The position numbers and the translations under genes are program-made. The notes under the pieces are model-generated. The model did no database searches. It was not told the origin of the DNA and was given only the letters and a program-made list of their open reading frames with translations. A DNA stretch of 64,000 nt. It comes from CAWAHD01 sp963781785 (GTDB taxonomy: Bacteria > Planctomycetota > Planctomycetia > Isosphaerales > Isosphaeraceae). Positions 56,496 to 64,000 of the stretch are shown here, in pieces (the stretch's first letter is position 1; each line of letters opens with the position of its first letter). The stretch covers positions 2,108,001 to 2,172,000 of the forward strand of contig CAWAHD010000002.1 of the NCBI GenBank assembly GCA_963781785.1. Direction: 5' to 3'.

Positions 56496-56567
56496 AGCGG
56501 GAGAAGGGATTTGAACCCTCGACACCCACGTTGGCAACGTGGTGCTCTACCCCTGAGCTACTCCCGC
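56496..56567 (-). tRNA. tRNA-Gly (GCC anticodon)
   Basis: On the minus strand a full cloverleaf is present: acceptor GCGGGAG (56567-56561) pairs with CTCCCGC (56503-56497), D-arm GCTCAGGGGTAGAGC, anticodon stem-loop CCACGTTGCCAACGTGG with GCC, and T-arm GAGGGTTCAAATCCCTT. The 3' CCA is not encoded. It lies between tig and the FHA gene. Confidence 0.97.
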
Positions 56568-56807
56568 ATGTCACGGCGCGAACGAAAGGTACGCCCGGCC
56601 GACGGGCCGACGGCCCAAAGCCCCTCCCGGTCCGTTGCCAAAATCAGTATAGCGCGGCGACCCGGGAATGCAAGCCTTCTTCCGGAATGAGCAACGCTGG
56701 CCCAGAACCTTCCCGGCTTTCCATTTGCGTACCGAACCACAGGACGATAGCTTACAGGAAGATCGATCATTTCGCCGGCTATTTTGCAAACCAACGGGCT
56801 ATCCACG

Positions 56808-57439
56808 ATGAATTACGTACTTCAGGTCGTCCGGGGCCGAAGCGCCTCGACCACCCTCAAGTTGACCACGGCGTCACCAGCATCGGCCGTCACGACGACT
56901 GCGTGATCCGTATCAAGTCGTCGCAGGTCAGCCGGCGCCATTGCGAGATCTTCGAGATGGGCGGGCAGCTCACGATCCGCGACCTTGGGAGTTCCAACGG
57001 AACATTTGTGAACGGGAAACGGGTCATCGGGCAACAGGCGATCAAGCCCGGCGACGAAATGACCGTCGGGGCAGTCACGCTGCGTGTGGCCAGGCTCGGC
57101 CAACCCGTCCCCGCCGGACCGGCCAGTCCTCTCTCCAAGCCCAAGGCCGGCGACACCGCCGTCGTCGACGCCATCCCTGCCGTGAATGACGACGAAGAAG
57201 AATTCGAAATGGAATTCGACGATGGCGATCCAGTGCCCGAGATCGAGGGAATTCCGCTGGCCGACGACGAGCCGACACAGCTTGGCGCATCGAAAGCTCC
57301 TGCCTCCGCAGCAACCAACGCACCGACGGCGGCGCTGCCGACAGCCGAAAAGGCCTCCACTCCCAAACCCAAAGCTGGGAAAGAAGACGACGCCATCGCC
57401 GAGTTCTTGCTGGATCTCGACATCGACGAAGACGAGTGA
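56808..57439 (+). CDS. FHA-domain protein, frame broken near 56862
   Basis: A phosphothreonine-binding forkhead-associated domain followed by an acidic, disordered tail. The true start is probably ATG 56808 (MNYVLQVVRGRSASTTLKL). One base later in frame the domain continues: DHGVTSIGRHDDCVIRIKSS, then QVSRRHCEIFEMGG and RDLGSSNGTFVNGKRV, carrying the conserved Gly-Arg, Ser and His/Asn residues of FHA. The tail (VNDDEEEFEMEFDDGDPVPE, then IAEFLLDLDIDEDE) is very acidic. It may read the output of a Ser/Thr kinase such as the one at 17223, but no link is shown. Confidence 0.82.
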
Positions 57440-58017
57440 TTCGCTCCCCTTCCTCCTGAAAACGGAGGATCGGCGCTCGTCGCCAAGGTACGTATGTCCC
57501 GGGGCGACCTCGCGCGGACGAACCGCCTGCCGCGTCGAGCGTAGTTGTTAGGAGTCCGGTCGCTCTGTCGACCACCGTGGCTCACGCATCTTCTGGCACA
57601 ATGGGTGGTTGGAATCCAGCCGCTATCGCGAATTCTGTTAGGTTAGGTGGTTTGAGCAAAGATAACTGCCTATTTCCGCGCTTATTCTGCTATTTTCCGT
57701 AATCTCTTCGCATTTGAAAGCGAATGTTGTAGGATATGTCATGGCGGGCACGCGCGGAATCTCGATGACCGAGGTGCTCCGGCGCCGCTAAGCACGTCCG
57801 ATGAGGAGAGTTTTGCGCGGCAGGTCCGGCTCGTCTTCGCACCTCGATTGCCGTTCCGACTCACGGAAATGTTGAACTTTGGCAGCTTTGTCGACAACCG
57901 TATTGATTTCTACGGCAAATCGCTTTAAATAGCTCCAGGTGCTCGATCACGTGTGCCGATTCGCTTGGCACCTGGCCTTTGACCTGTTGGCACACGTCTG
58001 CTTGCAGGAATCTCTCC
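57440..58017 (+). promoter_or_regulatory. A+T-rich upstream region of the HTH/S24 regulator with repeated motifs
   Basis: No gene. Between 57640 and 57745 the sequence is clearly A+T-rich. Two similar motifs, TGCCTATTTCCG (57667) and TGCTATTTTCCG (57688), are spaced 21 bases, two helical turns, and TTCGCATTTGAAAGCGAA (57707-57724) is an inverted repeat. These could be binding sites, perhaps for the regulator encoded downstream. A 16-codon frame at 57740 starting MAGTRGISMTEVL is probably chance or a transposase scrap. Confidence 0.35.
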
Positions 58018-58869
58018 ATGGCTCGAAGGAAAACACTTCCTGAATCGGTTCGTGCGAAGCTCGCTCTGGCTGAGCGACTCGCGGCCTTGCGCTCCGAATT
58101 GTACGGAGACCGGGGCGGACCGGAGATGGCCCGGCGATTGGGCATCCCTGTTCGGACCTGGTACAACTACGAGGGAGGCGTGACCGTTCCGGCGGAAGTC
58201 ATTTTGAAAATCATCGAGCTGACTTCGGTCGAGGCGGGATGGCTCTTGCACGGAGAAGGACCGAAGTTCCGTCACGGACGGTCGGAACGTGGGCCTTCTG
58301 GGGCGGCCTCCTCGGTAACCATCGGCGCCTTGCTCAGGACGGCTCTCGAGCTCCTCGAGAAGGCCGACCCGAGCGGTGTGGATCACGAGATTTCGCTGGA
58401 GGGGCCCGACGGCGTGGCGTTCCCTCCCAGCGCCGAACTCGGCCTTCCGGCTTTCGAGAACCGGTCCCAGCATGAGCTCGCCGAATTCGATAACCCGGGC
58501 GAGGAGGATCCCTCGCACTTCAACGACGATGGCTCGCGGTTCTCACAATCTCGCCGCGAGTGGCTCGCTGCCCAGCGCAACAACCGATGCGTTGTCGTCA
58601 ACGGGGACTCGATGGCGCCGGTTGTTGCCGACGGCGCATCGGTCGCCTACGCAAAAAACGGGGAAGACCCTCCCCAACTCGACGGCAAGCTGGTTGTTAC
58701 CTGGCTCGACAACCAACCCGTCGTCCGCTGGTTTCAGCATTGCGGCCGTTTTGCCCTGCTCCGAGCTCAAAATCCCAGCGCCGTTCCTCAACAGGTCCTC
58801 GTCGACCTCGAAGACCCCAAGCAGACACCGCGATTTCGCCGCGTCCTCGGGTTCAATACGCCTCATTGA
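58018..58869 (+). CDS. HTH transcriptional regulator with S24 (LexA/CI-like) domain
   Basis: A 283-residue repressor-type protein. An XRE-like helix-turn-helix lies near residues 30-70 (GPEMARRLGIPVRTWYNYEG). A variable linker leads to a C-terminal S24 peptidase-like domain with NNRCVVVNGDSMAPVVADGA (catalytic Ser position) and GKLVVTWLDNQPVVRWFQHC. Where LexA has Val-Lys-Arg the sequence is Val-Val-Arg, so the self-cleavage lysine may be missing. The ATG at 58018 has AGGA nine bases upstream. Its targets are unknown; it stands alone and is followed by a nested hairpin. Confidence 0.82.
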   Translation: MARRKTLPESVRAKLALAERLAALRSELYGDRGGPEMARRLGIPVRTWYNYEGGVTVPAEVILKIIELTSVEAGWLLHGEGPKFRHGRSERGPSGAASSVTIGALLRTALELLEKADPSGVDHEISLEGPDGVAFPPSAELGLPAFENRSQHELAEFDNPGEEDPSHFNDDGSRFSQSRREWLAAQRNNRCVVVNGDSMAPVVADGASVAYAKNGEDPPQLDGKLVVTWLDNQPVVRWFQHCGRFALLRAQNPSAVPQQVLVDLEDPKQTPRFRRVLGFNTPH

Positions 58870-58872
58870 TCG

Positions 58873-58930
58873 GCGTGCTCCCCATCCTCGCTGCCTGCTC
58901 CCGCCCAGGCAGTGACGAATGCGAGCACGC
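58873..58930 (+). terminator. Nested hairpin after the HTH/S24 gene
   Basis: GCGTGCTC (58873-58880) pairs with GAGCACGC (58923-58930), and inside it CTGCCTG (58891-58897) pairs with CAGGCAG (58906-58912). The structure begins three bases after the stop. No T-run follows; it may be a terminator or a stabilising 3' structure. Confidence 0.45.
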
Positions 58931-59083
58931 ATCGGTTAACGTTTCGGCGAACCAAAACCGGCGGGAAATCCTTTCCTAATGAGTGAAATGAAGCGCTGCG
59001 GGTCGAAGGTCCACGGATCGGCATCCGATAGGAGCTGCCGCAACCAAGGCGAGCTCTCGCAGCGATTGCCGCCCAAGATCTCA

Positions 59084-59467
59084 CTACCAGCTCAGATGCT
59101 CGTCCAGACACGGTAGGACCAGGATCTTGCCGTCGCCGATTCGGCCAGTGCGAGCTTGGCCGACGATTGCCTTGATCGCCGCCGGGGCGTCTTGCTCGTG
59201 CACGAAAACGGCCAGTTCGACCTTGGGCAGAAAGGATGAGTTGTACTCGCTGCCAAGGTATTGGTGCAGGCGGTCTTTCTGTCGCCCATAGCCCATCGCT
59301 TCGCGAACCGTTCCCCCGAGCACGTCCACGCTCTCCAGCGCCTTGAGGACGGCTTGGGCCCGAAACGGTTTGACCAAGGCGATGATTTGGACGACTGGCC
59401 CGCGCCTCAGAAGAGACGATGGATCGTTGGCATGTGACCGGGCGCCGCGCGACTCGTCGTGCTCCAT
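59084..59467 (-). CDS. P-II family nitrogen regulatory protein
   Basis: Signal protein that senses 2-oxoglutarate and ATP/ADP and controls nitrogen assimilation targets. The core begins VQIIALVKPFRAQAVLKALE. The T-loop is GYGRQKDRLHQYLGSEYNSS, with the Tyr of the EY pair that is uridylylated in many bacteria. The B-loop is TGRIGDGKILVLP. An N-terminal extension of ~25 residues precedes the core, compared with the usual 112-residue proteins; the ATG at 59467 has AAGG eight bases upstream and no closer start exists. No ammonium transporter (amtB) or glnA is adjacent. Confidence 0.9.
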   Translation of the reverse strand: MEHDESRGARSHANDPSSLLRRGPVVQIIALVKPFRAQAVLKALESVDVLGGTVREAMGYGRQKDRLHQYLGSEYNSSFLPKVELAVFVHEQDAPAAIKAIVGQARTGRIGDGKILVLPCLDEHLSW

Positions 59468-59657
59468 ATCACCGCCTTCTCTTCTTCACCAGAGTCCCGA
59501 TCGGAGCCGCCCCTCTTTCCGTCGCGGCTTCTCTCCGTTCGAAGCTCAGGGAGGTTCTCGGGCGCCGCCGAGTTCTTGACATCCTGCTCGATCCTACCGA
59601 CAGTTAATCGTAGATCGGAAGAGTCACCTGCCCGGTTTTGGTTGCTCGAGGTGAATG

Positions 59658-60386
59658 ATGAAACAGGCGTTTGCCGTCTTCTCCAGCGCGTCACTCATCC
59701 TGGTGATCGGGTGCAGCGATTACGACATTCGAATGGACAAGACGTTTGCGGAGATGAAGTATCAGAAGCGGCTCAATGATAACCTGGCTGATGCGCCGAA
59801 GAACGGCAAGCTTCAGCAGGATGCGATCTACGTCCGCCCCCCCAAGGGTCTCGTCCTCGCCCCGGCGTTCACTCTGGCTCCCGTCGAGAGTGGAAGGTTT
59901 GACCTCGAGAACAGCTTCTACGACCAAGAAAAACAAGCGACCCTTCATGTTCTGGCACGGGTCAAGAAACCGAAGGCCCCGGCTGGTGCCAAGAAGGCCA
60001 CTACCCAGGCCGAGCCGACTCCCAGAGGGAAGTTCGTCGACGACGTGCTTGAATTGGTCAAGACAGCCTACAACGTCGAGCTGACAGCCTCGATGCTCAA
60101 GCCGGAAAAGAAGAGTCACGCCAACCGTGACAATGCTTATAAAGCCCACAAGCTCGAGCAGGAGTCGAAGGAAGTGCAGATCTACTTCTACGGAGACGGG
60201 AACAGCACGTACGAGGTGGCCTTGATCTTCGAGTATCCCAAAAAAGAGGTCTCGTATATGAGTCCGAAGATCGGCCTGTGCCTGGAGAGCTTCGCAGTCG
60301 GCGAACGGGCGAACCGAGCCTTCTCAGGGGGCGGTGACCTGGATTCAGGCGAAGAAGGCGGTGGAGCTGCGCCGCCGCCGATTTGA
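59658..60386 (+). CDS. Putative lipoprotein
   Basis: An exported protein of about 242 residues with a lipobox (SASLILVIGCSDYD), so probably anchored to a membrane by lipid. The rest is soluble and charged, with a Lys/Ala-rich linker (KKPKAPAGAKKATTQAEPTP) and an acidic Gly-rich end (GGGDLDSGEEGGGAAPPP). I recognise no family. Two ATGs stand in tandem at 59655 and 59658; the second is better spaced from GAGG. The csrA gene converges on it, with 40 bases between the stops. Confidence 0.75.
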   Translation: MKQAFAVFSSASLILVIGCSDYDIRMDKTFAEMKYQKRLNDNLADAPKNGKLQQDAIYVRPPKGLVLAPAFTLAPVESGRFDLENSFYDQEKQATLHVLARVKKPKAPAGAKKATTQAEPTPRGKFVDDVLELVKTAYNVELTASMLKPEKKSHANRDNAYKAHKLEQESKEVQIYFYGDGNSTYEVALIFEYPKKEVSYMSPKIGLCLESFAVGERANRAFSGGGDLDSGEEGGGAAPPPI

Positions 60387-60426
60387 GGCCGGAACCGGAA
60401 GGATCCGACCCGTTGGCCACCCTCGG

Positions 60427-60693
60427 TCAGAAGCTGACGGTCGCTCGACTTTCTTCGTCGATGCGGCCACGAGGTGGCTGTACTCGTTGAACAGGTGTCG
60501 GGGCGTTGCTGTCTGGACGCTGATCGTGTTCCGGGACGAGGTACTCACTGGCGAGTTCCTCACGCAGGATGGAAATGCCCCGCGGCGCTTCGATCCCGAT
60601 GCGAACCTGGTTGCGCTCGACCTTCACGACAGTGATCCGAATATCCCGACCGACCAAGATTTGCTGCGACTGTTTACGGCTCAAAACCAGCAT
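60427..60693 (-). CDS. csrA: Carbon storage regulator CsrA
   Basis: Small RNA-binding protein that represses or stabilises target mRNAs by binding GGA motifs near ribosome sites. The sequence is typical: MLVLSRKQSQQILVGRDIRI, then RIGIEAPRGISILREEL. The C-terminus is extended to 88 residues with a Pro/Arg-rich tail (NAPTPVQRVQPPRGRIDEES), longer than the common ~61. The start at 60693 has AGGAGG a few bases upstream. The promoter should lie in the A+T-rich gap 60694-60960 shared with the divergent DUF1549 gene. Confidence 0.93.
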   Translation of the reverse strand: MLVLSRKQSQQILVGRDIRITVVKVERNQVRIGIEAPRGISILREELASEYLVPEHDQRPDSNAPTPVQRVQPPRGRIDEESRATVSF

Positions 60694-60961
60694 CCTTCCC
60701 TCCTGGCAATCCCTGTCGCGTGTCATGCCCTTGTCGTCACGGCTGTTTATAGTTTCGTAGCCGTTCGACTTTCGGCGACACGATCTTTAAGGATTCCTCC
60801 CCAAAAAATGTGGCGGTAGAACCCAGGTCTCAGTAGAATTCAACAATTGTTAGTCAGCGCTTGGATTTGATGATTTTGCCGGCTTGGGCTGCGCTGGGCT
60901 CGCTGTTCCAGCACGGGGCTCGATAACATCCCGCATGATCACGAGCGCGAGGTTCCCCGCA

Positions 60962-62608
60962 ATGACGATGGTTTGCCCGGCCGTTGCGATCGCGGCCCTG
61001 CTCCTGGTCCTCGACTCTCCGGCGCGGGCTGGCGACCTGCTCCCTCCTGATCGTCCGATCGAAGAGGTCGTCGATCACTACATCGACGGGGCCCTCCGCA
61101 AGGGAGCGGTCAAGGCAGCGACCGCGGCCGACAATGGAACCCTGGTGCGCCGCCTCACGCTCGATCTCGCTGGGCGGATTCCCACCGCCGCCGAGTCCCG
61201 CGCTTTCATCGAATCGACTGATCCCGACAAGCGACCTCGATTGGTCGAACGGCTGATGGCATCTCCGGCGTTTGTCCGCCACCAGGCGACGGAGCTCGAT
61301 CGAATGCTGATGGCCGGCAGCAAGGGAAGCCTCCGCGCCTACCTGATCCCCGCCGCCCGTGAGAACCGCTCGTGGGATCGGATCTTCCGCGAGCTGATGC
61401 TGCCGGACCAGACCGACAAGGTCCAACAGACGGCCGCCGAATTCCTTCGACAGGGGATCAAGGACCTTGATCGGCTCACCGCCGACGTCAGTTCGATCTT
61501 CTTCGGCGTCAACATCAGTTGCGCCCAGTGCCACGACCACCCCCTCGTCCGGGACTGGAAGCAAGACCACTTTTACGGAATGAAGGCGTTCTTCGGCCGC
61601 ACGTTTGTGAACGGGAACGGGAACGGCGACGGAAACGGGGGTTTCCTGGGAGAGCACGCACACGGCACGATCCGGTTCAAGACAACCGACGACGTGGAGC
61701 GTCAAGCCGGGATGATGTTCTTGACCGGAAAGCGGGTCGTTGAGCCCGACGCCAAGGAATCGTCCAGAGAGGACCAGAAGAAGGAGAAGGCCGCGCTCGA
61801 CCGCTCCAAGAAAGAGAAGGTTCCCCCCCCGCCGCCGAGGTTCAGCGCCCGCGCCAAACTGGTGGAGGTGGCCCTGCAACGCGGGGATCGCGAGTTCTTT
61901 GCCAGGGCAATCGTGAATCGCATCTGGTCTCGTTTTTTCGGCCAAGGACTGGTCATGCCGCTCGACCAGATGCACTCGGCGAACCCGCCCAGCCACCCTG
62001 AGCTGCTTGCCTGGCTCGCCCGTGACGCGGCCACGCACGGCTACGATCTTCGCCGGCTCATTCGAGGCATTGTGCTGAGCAGGGCCTATTCCCGGAGCTC
62101 ACGCTGGGAAGGCGCGGAGACGCCCAGGCCGTCGCTGTTCGCCGTGGCTGCCGTTCGTCCCCTGACACCGATGCAACTGGCGACCTCGCTCCAGATGGCC
62201 ACAGTCGATCCGGCAAGTCTTGCAACGGACTTCCAGTCCGAACTGTTCGAGAAGCGGGTCGAGGCCCTCGAGGAGCGGGCTTCATCCTTCGCCATCTCCT
62301 TCAAGACGTCGAGCAGCGATTCTCAGATCGGCGTCGCCGAGGCGCTCTTCTTCAGCAACGGCAAGCGGATCATGAGCGAACTCCTGGCCGACGGGGCGGA
62401 TCGGCTTGTCGGGCGCCTGAAACAGACCGCCCTACAGGCCGAAGTGATTGACCTGGCCGTTCGCAACGTGCTTTCACGCCCGCCCGATGACGAAGAGGTC
62501 CACGTCTTCGGCGCCTACCTCGAGCAACGCACCGACCGGCCGTTTGACGCGTGCGAGCAGCTTGTATGGGCTTTGCTGACAAGCTCTGAATTTCGGTTCA
62601 ACCATTGA
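60962..62608 (+). CDS. DUF1549/DUF1553 domain protein (planctomycete)
   Basis: A large exported protein of ~548 residues, usually paired with a DUF1501 protein in planctomycetes; its role is not established. A leader (VAIAALLLVLDSPARA) precedes DUF1549 (VDHYIDGALRKG, then RRLTLDLAGRIPTAAESRAF and ISCAQCHDHPLVRDWKQDHF, with a heme-like CxxCH). DUF1553 follows (FARAIVNRIWSRFFGQGLVM, then HGYDLRRLIRGIVLSRAYSR and LTSSEFRFNH). The start at 60962 has GAGG nine bases upstream; ATG at 60935 and a TTG at 60884 are possible but lack a site. DUF1501 starts 50 bases after the stop. Confidence 0.9.
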   Translation: MTMVCPAVAIAALLLVLDSPARAGDLLPPDRPIEEVVDHYIDGALRKGAVKAATAADNGTLVRRLTLDLAGRIPTAAESRAFIESTDPDKRPRLVERLMASPAFVRHQATELDRMLMAGSKGSLRAYLIPAARENRSWDRIFRELMLPDQTDKVQQTAAEFLRQGIKDLDRLTADVSSIFFGVNISCAQCHDHPLVRDWKQDHFYGMKAFFGRTFVNGNGNGDGNGGFLGEHAHGTIRFKTTDDVERQAGMMFLTGKRVVEPDAKESSREDQKKEKAALDRSKKEKVPPPPPRFSARAKLVEVALQRGDREFFARAIVNRIWSRFFGQGLVMPLDQMHSANPPSHPELLAWLARDAATHGYDLRRLIRGIVLSRAYSRSSRWEGAETPRPSLFAVAAVRPLTPMQLATSLQMATVDPASLATDFQSELFEKRVEALEERASSFAISFKTSSSDSQIGVAEALFFSNGKRIMSELLADGADRLVGRLKQTALQAEVIDLAVRNVLSRPPDDEEVHVFGAYLEQRTDRPFDACEQLVWALLTSSEFRFNH

Positions 62609-62658
62609 TGTGAACGAATCGGCTCACCAACCAGCCAGGACACACGGGAGCGAATTCC

Positions 62659-63972
62659 ATGTCCGATCTTCGACGCCGGACGTTCTGCGGTTCGCCGGAC
62701 CATGCCCTCAACCGGCGCGGATTCCTCGGTTCCGTTGCCGCTGGTGCCGCAGCGTTCGCCGCGGACATGACGGTGCTGGATATTCTGAAAGACCCGGTCC
62801 TGGCTGGGGAGCTGAAGCGGAATGACAAGCGGGTCATTCTCCTCTGGCTGGCCGGGGGCGCCAGCCAACTAGAGACATGGGACCCCAAGCCGGGCACGCC
62901 CACCGGCGGGCCGTTCCGGTCGATCCCGACATCGGTCCCTGGGATCCAGATCTCCGAGCTGATGCCGAAGATGGCCCAGCGAATCGAGCATACGTGCATC
63001 ATCCGCTCGTTGAACACCAAGAACGGCGACCATGGCGGCGGGGCTCGGCTGATGATGCACGGGCGCCGCGACGATGCGAGCGTGCGATATCCCGACCTGG
63101 GGGCGGTCCTGGCTCGCGAGCTCGGCCAGATCCACAGCCAGGTCCCCGACTACGTCTCGTTCTATTCCGCCACCGAGGGTCGCACCATGGCACCCGGGTC
63201 GAGCGGCTTCCTGGGCGAGCGGTACGCCCCCATGCAGTTGACGACGGGAATGATCCCGGAGAACCTCCGCCGCCTCGACAAAATATCGGAACTTGACCAC
63301 GTCGAGCGCGCCCAGCTTCGCGACCTCATGAGCAGGAAGTTCGAACGCGGGCGGTCGTCACGCGTGTTGAGCAGCCACAACGTGGCGTACGAGCGCGTCC
63401 GTGGCCTCATGGCCAGCGAAGCGCTTTTCGACATCTCTCGGGAACCACAGAAGGTCCGCGACCTGTTCGGGCCGACGCAGTTCGGCGAGCAGGTCCTGGT
63501 GGCTCGCCGACTTGTCGAGGCGGGAGTGCCGTTCGTCCGCGTGGCCCGCGCCTGGTGGGACAGCCACGGGCAGAACTTCGAGACGCACCAGGAGATGGTT
63601 CCGGAGCTGGACCACGTCATGGCCGCGCTCCTCGACGACCTCAAAGCTCGCGGACTGCTCGAGAGCACGCTGGTGATCACGCTTGCCGAGTTCGGCCGCA
63701 CTCCGGAGATCAACCCGTCCCTGGGCCGGGACCATTTCGCCACCGCCTGGAGCGCCACGCTCTCCGGTGGTGCAATCCGAGGAGGTTCCGTCCATGGCAA
63801 GACCGACGCAACCGGCCGGGCGGTCGTCGATGGCGAAGTCGGTCCCGCCGAGCTGTTCGCCACGATCTACCAGGCACTCGGCATCGACCATCAGAAACAT
63901 TACATGGTCGGAGCGCGCCCCGTCCCGCTCACCGACGCCGGCACCGAACCGATCCGCGCGGTGCTTGCTTAG
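62659..63972 (+). CDS. DUF1501 family protein (planctomycete)
   Basis: A 437-residue protein with a twin-arginine-type leader (NRRGFLGSVAAGAAAFAADM). It belongs to the DUF1501/sulfatase-like group: KRVILLWLAGGASQLETWDP, then GDHGGGARLMMHGRRDD and LVITLAEFGRTPEINPSLGR, then DHFATAWSATLSGGAIRGGS. The pattern resembles alkaline-phosphatase-type metal sites, but the function is unproven. It follows the DUF1549/DUF1553 gene in the usual planctomycete order, so both are likely co-expressed. The gene is complete within the window. Confidence 0.92.
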   Translation: MSDLRRRTFCGSPDHALNRRGFLGSVAAGAAAFAADMTVLDILKDPVLAGELKRNDKRVILLWLAGGASQLETWDPKPGTPTGGPFRSIPTSVPGIQISELMPKMAQRIEHTCIIRSLNTKNGDHGGGARLMMHGRRDDASVRYPDLGAVLARELGQIHSQVPDYVSFYSATEGRTMAPGSSGFLGERYAPMQLTTGMIPENLRRLDKISELDHVERAQLRDLMSRKFERGRSSRVLSSHNVAYERVRGLMASEALFDISREPQKVRDLFGPTQFGEQVLVARRLVEAGVPFVRVARAWWDSHGQNFETHQEMVPELDHVMAALLDDLKARGLLESTLVITLAEFGRTPEINPSLGRDHFATAWSATLSGGAIRGGSVHGKTDATGRAVVDGEVGPAELFATIYQALGIDHQKHYMVGARPVPLTDAGTEPIRAVLA

Positions 63973-64000
63973 CCGCCATCCGGCCCGACCGCGGCCTCCT

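Noticed and set aside
57740..57791. A short frame starting MAGTRGISMTEVL that recalls the IS21 transposase N-terminus
   Set aside because: Only about 16 codons, and the resemblance is too short to separate from chance.

Overview
The window looks like a chromosome segment of a planctomycete (Planctomycetota; an Isosphaeraceae-like lineage is my guess from gene style). The supporting families are a DUF1549/DUF1553 protein followed by a DUF1501 protein, a planctomycete cytochrome c, three very large exported proteins with the LEPRxLL-type N-terminal sorting motif, a zinc-ribbon Ser/Thr kinase with a membrane tail, DinB and ankyrin proteins, and a strongly G+C-rich base composition. No CRISPR array, rRNA operon or prophage module is visible.

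Layout. 0-10 kb (minus strand): a giant glycine-rich beta-helix surface protein cut by the left edge, then a run of exported enzymes (beta-lactamase-like hydrolase, GH42-like protein, haloperoxidase-like protein). 10-15 kb: a compact minus-strand operon of cytochrome c, cupin, ribokinase and gamma-glutamyltransferase. 15-20.5 kb: lipoprotein, DinB, kinase and an orphan beta-class DNA methyltransferase. 20.6-22.3 kb: an IS4-type element inserted into a small MITE-like repeat. 22-31.5 kb: DinB, a sedolisin-like protease, an esterase, an ankyrin protein, DUF1801, a lactonase, a broken vapC and an SGNH hydrolase. 32-48 kb is the accessory zone. It holds an IS630 and an IS1380 copy abutting each other, an IS701/IS4-like element, gene remnants (DHFR-like, DUF4058, tRNA 3' fragments), a nitrilase-DUF302 fusion, an orphan H-NOX heme protein, and an isolated EF-Tu-domain-like protein beside DUF2314. 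48-64 kb is mostly housekeeping: a membrane glycosyltransferase, a Kelch protein, fabI, a Nudix hydrolase, tig with two clpP genes, tRNA-Gly, an FHA protein, an HTH/S24 regulator, a P-II protein, csrA, and the DUF1549/DUF1501 pair.

A recurring feature is single-base reading-frame breaks inside otherwise well-conserved genes, about sixteen in all, including both clpP genes and four in tig. Because essential genes are hit, base-level assembly error is the simplest explanation. I therefore give these genes as whole loci and state where the frame changes. The one frame change I regard as biologically real is the A8 slip site of the IS630 transposase.

Working relations: trigger factor and the two ClpP subunits form a protein folding/turnover group. 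The cytochrome-cupin-ribokinase-GGT genes are tightly packed and probably co-transcribed. The DUF1549 and DUF1501 genes are the usual planctomycete pair. DUF1330 and the nitrilase fusion lie in tandem.
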